Shown here: one piece after another, positions 57,211 to 64,000 of the stretch
Numbering within the stretch: the stretch's first letter is position 1
Layout: each line of letters opens with the position of its first letter
Origin: Adiantum capillus-veneris
Lineage: Eukaryota > Streptophyta > Polypodiopsida > Polypodiales > Pteridaceae
Reading direction: 5' to 3'
DNA length: 64,000 nt
NCBI GenBank assembly: GCA_014529385.2
Contig: CM043971.1
Span: forward strand, 85,674,340 to 85,738,339
Notes under the pieces: generated by a model
What the model was told of the DNA's origin: nothing
Database searches by the model: none
Seen by the model: only the letters and a program-made list of their open reading frames with translations
Position numbers and translations under genes: made by a program

Positions 57211-57225
57211 GTGGGGGCACCAATT
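57211..57225 (-). promoter_or_regulatory. Putative primer-binding site of element E
   Basis: The minus strand reads aattggtgcccccac directly after the LTR end, identical to D. It starts with TGG as expected. The tRNA is not identified. Confidence 0.5.
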
Positions 57226-57484
57226 TGAGGCGGTCCAGGGTGGGCAACAAGAAGAGTGGCCTCTAGACACCCTTCAAGGCTCCCGTGCTGCTCAATGGGG
57301 TTGGGGCACAACACAACACAAACCAAAACAACAAACCCACAGCCAAATCCCAACTACACAAGGGGCACCACCTAGTCTAAGAGCGAACTAGGACGCAAAA
57401 GAGGAGAATCGTTAGAGCAACCCACAAACAAGCAAGGAATTTACACTAACCCTAACACCAATGGAATACTCTCACACCCTAAAA

Positions 57485-57532
<48 letters not shown>

Positions 57533-59904
57533 TGCTCGGGCTGCTTTGAAACGTATCGGCAATGATCAAGCAAACACAACTATATATTTAAGAAAGAGAG
57601 AGAAAGGGGGAGGGGGTGCTTGTTGCATTAATACCTTCTTACAAATCTGTCATGACAAATCAAAGTGAGATTAGTATTTGTTCAACATAGCTTGCGTAAA
57701 TCTCACCACAACACATCACAAGAAAAGCCACCCCAATCACCGTCTTAAGGCCAGGGGAGTCCTCTCCACCCTGTCGCCCTCTTACAGTATGTGGGATTTA
57801 TGGCTAGATTGATGACAACACCAGAGACAAGCTATCAAGAACTTAACAAAAAACACCAAGACACTTACGCATCATTGTTGTCCATTACTTCACGTTGGAA
57901 GGGAGACAAAGTATCCAAGCTTAGTCCAAATCCACCCTCCTTGATTCAACAAATGTTGGGCTTACACTAGTAGGAGAAATGATAGATTTCCTACTCTCAA
58001 TTGAATGATCACTCTCTCTCTTACAATGGCATAGAGTTTCCTTGCTAATCCCCTATTACAACACATGCACATGCATAAGACAATGAGCTTCCACTCAAGA
58101 GCTCCTTCTAGAGAGGTTAAGCTTGGCTTCTCAAGCTATAGCATAGTGCTCTTGCTTATGGCTCCCCCTTTGTGCTAGCTACACCCTCCTTTTATAGCAA
58201 TTTTGAAGGCTAAGGTTACTCCTCTAACCATGGTTGGGTTAGATTTTCAGCAATTTATCTAATTTCTTTTGCTTGGAATTATCAAGAAGTTGGTGAGGAA
58301 AGAGAGAGGAGAGAAATGGAGGTGATAGGACTTTTCATAGTGGGTTAGTGTTAGTAGAGTTAGTATTAATTTACAAATGGAATTGGATATTTACAATGGG
58401 AGTATCCATGTAGGATACAAATAAGGAAGAAAAAAACTCTTAAGAGGTAAGAAAAGGTGGCTTTCTTACAAGGTTGATGCTCCAAGTGTCTTGAGTAGGG
58501 CCGATTTTGACGCCTGTTGACGGTCCACTAGCTTTGACGGTACATTTTTTCTCCACTCTTGACCTTCCTTGAGAGACAAGATAATTGAAGCTGAGTAATC
58601 AACCACCATGATGCTGTCTTTTAAGAGAAGAGGCTGAATTTTGTGGTTTTTTTGATAGATATGGGTAAATTGGAGGAGGAAAAATGAGACTAGGTGGTCA
58701 ATTTTGGAATGGAATTGTGTGTGGGAGGTATGAGTTCACCATGGTTTCTCTTATTCTTCAAGGTTGAGGAGAAGGTGAGTAGTGTGCAGAGAGGAGTGGT
58801 GAGAGAGATGGGGATGATGAGTGGAGAAGTGTGTGTGAAAGAGGAAAATGATAAAGTGGAAGAGAGAGTGTGGCTGCATAGCATGGGAAAACTGGGGTCC
58901 ACTGAAAAAATCATAGGTCACAGCTCATAGCTCAAAAAAATATGAAAAAATTTGAGGCAAAAGTTTAGCCCACGAGCTACAACTTTTGTTTGTATCACCT
59001 TTTCAAATTCGGAGAGCAAGTGAACTTTAAAAATTCAGCAAAACCGACCGTTTTTTTCCACTGCAAGGTCCTTGTGGGGTCCTTCTTTGGATGATTCTTT
59101 TGAATACCTCCAAGAGTGAGCCCTCCATAGTGCATGTATGCATGCCACCTACCCTTGACCTTATTTGGTAGGTCTATAATTGAAGATATTGTTGAGATCA
59201 TGATATAAGTGAATAGTACAACTAAGAAAATCAAATATTGAGGGGTCTAAAAAATATGTACATGTCAAATATAAATAATATAAGTGGAAAAAATATAAAG
59301 GGGTCAAAAGAAATCTCTCTCATTATGAGGCTACCATAAAAAGATAAATATTTTTGGTGTTCTAATTTTTTAGACAAAAAACAAAATAGATGTAGGAAGG
59401 GAAAAATCACAATAGTGAAAAAATATACACATAAATAAAACTAGTTTTTTTGGATTTTCGTTGGGGTGGAGTTACACCAAATATAAGAGAAGCTTACATG
59501 AAAATATTTCTATATGGAATAAAGAGTATGAAAAATGGTAAGAAAAATTGTGGTAATAGTGAGGCAATGTACAGAGCATAAATAACACACCTAGGTAGAA
59601 ATATTTAAATAAATACCAAAATAATTATGAAAAATCTTTTTATTTAGGCCATATATACAATGCAATATTTACACACAAATGGGCCATAATATACTTATAT
59701 TTTTTATTTATTATTATTTTTTTTGGCTCAACTAGCCCAATGACTAGCTAATTGAGGGTTTTTTAAGAAGATATGGGAAAAGTCCCGTGACTCACGCACG
59801 CCTATGTACAGTGAAATGGTAGGGATAGCCACAGTGTTTGGGTGATTTTGGTAGGGTGAGGTAACTCACTGTGGTAATTACAAAGAGCCGAAAAACGGCT
59901 ATCA
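57226..59904 (-). repeat. 5' LTR of element E
   Basis: 2,679 bp. It retains the TATA box (minus ctataaaagg, about 58187-58197), the inverted repeat near the LTR start (about 59829-59874) and the GA tract (57488-57529). ATAT at 59905-59908 is the target duplication in F. Confidence 0.9.
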
Positions 59905-60480
59905 ATATATTCTCTACAAATAGCCGTGCTAATTTTGGTGTCTTAACCGTAGTCTTAGTGGGAATGAATCGACCCATCTTTGTGAGACGGTCTACTATTA
60001 CCCAAATGGCATCATGGCCACCATTTGTAGTAGGTAGTCCTACTACAAAATCCATAGAGATACTTTCCCACTTACCTTGTGGAATCTCTAAAGGATGTAA
60101 AAGACCACCTACCTTGAGGCGCTCTACCTTATTAACTTGGAACTGCTGGCAGTTTAGTACGTACTCCTAAACATCATGCTGTAAGCCCAGCCAATAAAAT
60201 TGTCGTCGAACTAACACATACATCTTACAGATACCTGGATGACCAGCACTTGGACTATCGTGACACTCAAGTAAGATTTGGTACCTAGTTTCTGAGTCCT
60301 TTGGCACACATACTCTACCTGTGTGGAGTAAGTAGCCATCATCAATGGAAAAATTCTTCCATCACTTAAGCTCTTCCTGAGTAGGGGTGGAGCTTTGTGT
60401 GTTGGAGTTTTTATCTGCACGTGCAGAGACATGTTGATGTGGTTGTTCTGAGACATGTGAGTGTGAGGGATCCCTTTTTA
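59905..60480 (-). pseudogene. int: Element F integrase N-terminal part
   Basis: The minus strand reads the zinc region (LECHDSPSAGHPGI, then a Cys-Gln-Gln-Phe where CQKC is expected, so the last zinc ligand is lost). It continues SMDFVVGLPTTNGGHDAIW, IVDRLTKMGRFIPTKTT and KLARLFVENI up to the E insertion. Frameshifts occur near 60170 and 60330. It continues at 48588. Confidence 0.83.
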
Positions 60481-61922
60481 AAACTACACTCTACGCTTTT
60501 TCATATGATTGATCTTGTGCACACTTGCCACGTAATGACTCCAAAAATCCACTCTTTAGTTCCGTGAAATCAAGTGAATTAATCTTAGGCATCTGACTTA
60601 GTGCATCCGCTACTACATTATATCGCCCCTTGCAATATCGTAGCTTACAATCATAATCTTGAAGGATTTCTGCCCATCTAGCTTTACGGCCCTTCAAGTC
60701 TGTTTGAGTAGTAAACCATTTGATACTCTCATGGTCAAAAACTACTTCAAACTCGGCACAATATAAATAGTGTCGCCACTTTCATAAAGCGTGAATTATG
60801 ACATAGAGCTCTCTCTCATAAACAAAATAATTCTATTGAGCTCTATCTAACTTTTTACTTTCAAAGGCTATAGGTCTTTCCTCCTAGAGAAGTATCGCAC
60901 CAATGGCTTTATCACTAGCATCAGTCTCTACCACAAACGGCTTAAGTGGGTCGCAATTGCTAGGATGGGAGCAGTGGCTATAGCTACCTTGATCTGTTCG
61001 AAACTGCGTTTTGGGCTTCTTCCCAAGAAAAGGTCTTACCTTTTGCTTTAAGTTGATCCATCATAGGAACAACGATTCTGGCATAATCATGGATATATTG
61101 TCGATAAAATCCAGCCATACCTAAAAATATTTGAAGCTCCTCAACCGTGTAGGGATGTGGCCATCGAAGAATGGCAGCAACCTTGTCAGTGTCCATCTTA
61201 ATGCCAGAACAAGAGATCACATGACCGAGGTAATGTATCTCTGTTTTAAAGAAATGGCACTTGCTTTGCTTAGCATACAGCACGTGAGCTCGTAGTTTTT
61301 CGAACACTAATCGTAAGTGTTCTATGTGTTCATCTTCAGTCTTACTATAAATGAGAATGTCATCAAGGAAAACCACAACAAATTTTCCAAGATAGGGACG
61401 TAAGACACTATCCATGAGTGTCATAAATGTAGCTGGAGCATTGGCTAGACCAAAAGGCATAACCAACAATTCAAAATGCCCAAACCGTGTTGTAAAGGTA
61501 GTTTTGGAGATATCTTGTAGTAGGATACGCACCCGGCGGTATCTTGAACGAAGATCTATCTTTGTATAGTATCTTGCCCCGTGGAGTTGATCAAACAACT
61601 GATTCTCTTGAGGTAGAGGATACTTGTTCTTGATGGTTATCGCATTTAATCGGCAATAATCTATGCACATGCGCAGAGTACCATCTTTCTTTTTCACTGA
61701 TAGAATTGGTGATGCCCAAGGCGAAGTGCTAGGTCTAATAAAACCATGAGCGAGGTAGTCAGCCAACTGACTCTCAACCTCCTTGGCTTCTTTAGAGCTC
61801 ATATGGTAAGGTGGTTTACTCACCGGTTTAGTGCCTAGCAAGACATTTATGCCATGTTGCACATCATGCGTAGGGGGTAAACCCGGTGGTAAATCACTTG
61901 AGAACACGTCACTATACTCCAT
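60481..61922 (-). pseudogene. pol: Element F reverse transcriptase and RNase H
   Basis: RT is open from 61922 to 60984: [50 protein letters not shown] (the usual GYHQ is altered), [13 protein letters not shown] and the catalytic FLDDILIYS. RNase H (60980-60491) is fragmented by stops and shifts. It ends with KGRKARWAEILQDYDCKLRY and NVVADALSQMPKI, close to G. Confidence 0.85.
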
Positions 61923-62228
61923 GAGTAAGTGAGTTAGTTTTTTCCGTGCAAAAGGAGAAAGTAAACTAGAGTTATGCTGGGATGGAGAATCTTATAATTC
62001 CTGTAATGTTTGTTTTACAACAGTTGCACGTTGGTCTATAGAATTAAAATTGAGAGCACTTTGCTCGTTAGATTTGTTAACACTTTGTTTATCAGTAAAA
62101 TTCATTTCACTTTGCATACCGTTAGAATTCATTGAACTTTGCATGCCATTACTAGAATTCACCGCACTTTGCTCTTGAGAATTCACAAGACTTGGAGACA
62201 AGCAGTAACACAAAAAGACTTCATCTAT

Positions 62229-62669
62229 TTAATCTGCTTTTTGCAAAATAGAAAGCTCGATTGTACATATAAGAGGTGCAAATGGTATATTTTTCTCACC
62301 AAGCAAAAGCACATGTTTACCATTGGCCATAAAGGATAAGGAGTTGTGTTCATAACTAGTGTGCAATGTGTTTCCTAAACCATGCAGCCACTCTCGTCCT
62401 AAAACTACATCAGCACTGTCCATGTTCATAACTTGGAAGTCAAGGGTCATCGTATGATCTTGAACAATAAGCTCAACCCCTTGAACTATCGTGTCCCATA
62501 CTTCTTTATCATTCCCAGACATTTGCTCCACCACATACTTGTGAGAGCAGGGAGTCTGTGTAAGGTTCAATTTCTTAACTAGCTTATAGTTCAAGAAATT
62601 ATGAGTTGCACCATCATCCACTAAAATACAAACACGTTGTTCGTTAATAGTGCCATGCATGCGAATCAA
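62229..62669 (-). pseudogene. Element F protease
   Basis: The minus-strand frame encodes ILVDDGATHNFLNYKLVKK, VMNMDSADVVLGREWLHGL and SLSFMANGKHVLLLG. It is a retropepsin-like domain with the same DDG active site as G. It is separated from gag by stops near 62695 and from RT by a Ser/Asn-rich linker (62213-61992) of short direct repeats encoding NSNGMQSEMN-like units. Confidence 0.82.
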
Positions 62670-62760
62670 ATCATGGGGACCAAAGGTGGGCTACCACATT
62701 GAAGCAGGCACACAACATTTGTGCTTTTCTTCCATATGAAGAACCTCTATAGCACAATAT

Positions 62761-63908
62761 TTAGGAGATGAATCTAATGTGAGGCGTTGCACCGTGTGCA
62801 TGGCCTTTTTTTGCCTTGCAAAAGAGGACAATCTTTCTTGTTATGTTGGTCCGAAAGACATCTAAAACACAAATTGTGTTTCTTCGCACGCTCAAAATTG
62901 ACAGTGCTAAGAGACCCACGTAGAGTATCTCATCATTGCTTAGGCTTCTTAGCCTGTTGTGGGCGTGGAGAGGTAGATTGTCTCTTATTCCTCTTGGAAC
63001 GTGTGGGAGATCTACCTCGCCATTAGCTCTTAGCCACATTGCTCTTAGCAAAAGTATTCTTAGAGTAGAGGACATTTCCTTTCCTCTCTTGGTCATCATC
63101 ATATCTTTGGGCATGACTGATGGCTTCTTCCAAAGTTTTTGGATGTTGGGTCTTGACATGAAGACGATGGTCTTTGTCAAGACCCCTGTTAAAACCCCGT
63201 ATCTTTTGGAATTCATCTAGACCTTCTAGTTTTAATATGATTCCCGATACTTCGAAAGGTACTGTGTGAGAGAGAGGCCAGACATTTGGCATGCATCCCA
63301 TGCTAACCAATTCTTATCTTCTTCCTTGGAGTCCAAAAAATCTTTGGAGAAAGAAGCTTGAAATGCAGCCCAAGATGAAGGACGGGCATCTATTGGAAAT
63401 GTCATCCACCACTTATAGGCCTTGCCTTTAAGAGATAGACTTGTTTCCACAGCCGTCTTTATATCCGGGGTGTGTCTCAATCTATGAATATCACTCCATT
63501 TGTGTAAGAACGTATGGACCGCATCCTTGTTGCGATCATGCTCTTCCCCGTGAAACTCAGGAATGGTGATATTCTTAAGTAATGCATTGCTCCCTTTTGC
63601 ATCTTCGCAGCACTTGTCTCTTGGACTTTTTGAGTCGTGCGAGCTTGGTTCCCTTGAATCGTGCCACTTGTGGCTCCTTGAGTCGTCTGCGAATTCATAA
63701 ATTTCACAAGTAACTATGTAAGATTGGTAGCATTTTCATTGAGTGCAGAGAGGTTGCTTTCAAGTACACTTTGGCGATGTTCCAAAGTCTTAGAAGAAGC
63801 CATATCTACAAGCCTATGATCTCCTAGATCATCATCATCATCATGCATTTTAGTGTCAGCAGCACCCGTGGTGCCCTGATTTTGGTCTACGTGCTCAAAA
63901 TCAAACAT
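62761..63908 (-). pseudogene. gag: Element F gag
   Basis: The possible start is at 63908 (MFDFEHVDQNQGTTGA...). A stop near 63716 and frameshifts near 63590, 63480, 63240 and 63020 break the frame. Recognisable parts are SLSLKGKAYKWWMTF, DEEDKNWLAWDACQ-like sequence and ILKLEGLDEFQKIRGF. A split zinc knuckle lies near 62820-62870. It is the same family as G gag and supplies the N-terminal part that G lacks. Confidence 0.8.
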
Positions 63909-64000
63909 GTGTGTAGGTGGGATATCCTGTTAGGTAAAGGCGGTGTGCCTCATCGTGCTTTGCCCGTGTCCGTCAGTCAGTGTCCGGCTGCCCACATTTA
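63909..64000 (-). other. Element F leader at window end
   Basis: The sequence upstream of F gag on the minus strand. No LTR end or primer-binding site is visible before the window stops, so the F 5' LTR should lie beyond it. Confidence 0.5.

Larger units (their letters stand above)
48589..59904 (-). mobile_element. Element E: Tat-like Ty3/gypsy, full length with intact gag-pol
   Basis: LTRs are 48589-51300 (2,712 bp) and 57226-59904 (2,679 bp). The 33-bp difference is almost all in a GA microsatellite (74 against 42 bp). The target duplication ATAT is at 48585-48588 and 59905-59908. It has a polypurine tract, leader ORFs a and b, and an unbroken 1,761-codon gag-pol. It is the same family as D and lies in inverse orientation to it. 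It looks the most recent large insertion here, but a catalytic change in the second RNase H suggests reduced activity. Confidence 0.92.
10367..64000 (-). mobile_element. Element F: outer host chromovirus, in three visible pieces
   Basis: The minus strand reads a chromovirus of the same family as G. Gag, protease, RT, RNase H and the integrase N-terminus lie at 63908 down to 59905. A middle integrase piece is at 48588-48408 and the integrase C-terminal part at 10800-10367. The breakpoints fall inside one integrase gene and the amino acids run on across both breaks. That shows E and B inserted into F. The chromodomain and 3' LTR are missing at the G junction, and the 5' LTR lies beyond the window. 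F is the most decayed copy here, as expected for the oldest layer. Confidence 0.85.

Noticed and set aside
48589-59904. Endogenous pararetrovirus or retrovirus with an envelope gene
   Set aside because: No open frame lies between integrase and the polypurine tract, and no movement-protein or envelope-like ORF is present. It is a plain LTR retrotransposon.

Overview
The window looks like nuclear DNA of a land plant with a large, repeat-rich genome. Everything I can identify is LTR retrotransposon. I see no host gene, rRNA, tRNA or CRISPR array. The plant origin follows from the element types: chromodomain Ty3/gypsy, Tat-type gypsy with two RNase H domains, and Ty1/copia elements primed by initiator tRNA-Met. 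I cannot name the species. A fern or gymnosperm would fit, but nothing in the sequence proves it. Letters H, G, F, B, D, I, J, A and E are my own labels.

Layout. Bases 1-5785 (H, + strand) are the 3' part of an LTR-type element that encodes no polymerase. It carries one long, decayed, unrecognised reading frame, a polypurine tract and a 3' LTR. Bases 5798-10366 (G, +) are a chromovirus missing its 5' end, with all domains present but several frameshifts and stops. From about 10367 to the window end lies F (-), a second copy of the same chromovirus family and the outermost host of a nested stack. F is visible in three pieces: 10367-10800, 48408-48588 and 59905-64000.

Nesting. Copia element B (-, 10801-48407) sits in the integrase gene of F and is itself cut into four pieces by three insertions: D (gypsy, +, 11275-22459), I (chromovirus with 2.8-kb LTRs, -, 23200-39328) and A (copia of the same family as B, -, 40735-45909). 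I carries copia element J (-, 29509-34944) inside gag. A fourth insertion, E (gypsy, -, 48589-59904, same family as D), hits F directly. Clean target-site duplications support A (CATTG), I (AATAT), J (GGTGG), D (GTGC) and E (ATAT). With them removed, B reads continuously as about 5.1 kb, close to the 5.2 kb of A.

Functional state. E is the only element with an uninterrupted gag-pol frame (1761 codons) between two full LTRs with TATA boxes. However, its second RNase H has lost a predicted catalytic Asp. D has lost the TATA box of its 5' LTR and has two nonsense codons. A and B share the same in-frame TAG in gag. B also has a mutated YVDD motif. J has one frameshift and several stops. The least explained features are two related small ORFs in the leader of D and E, the large H protein, and an extra ORF followed by 3'-UTR-like sequence in the leader of I.
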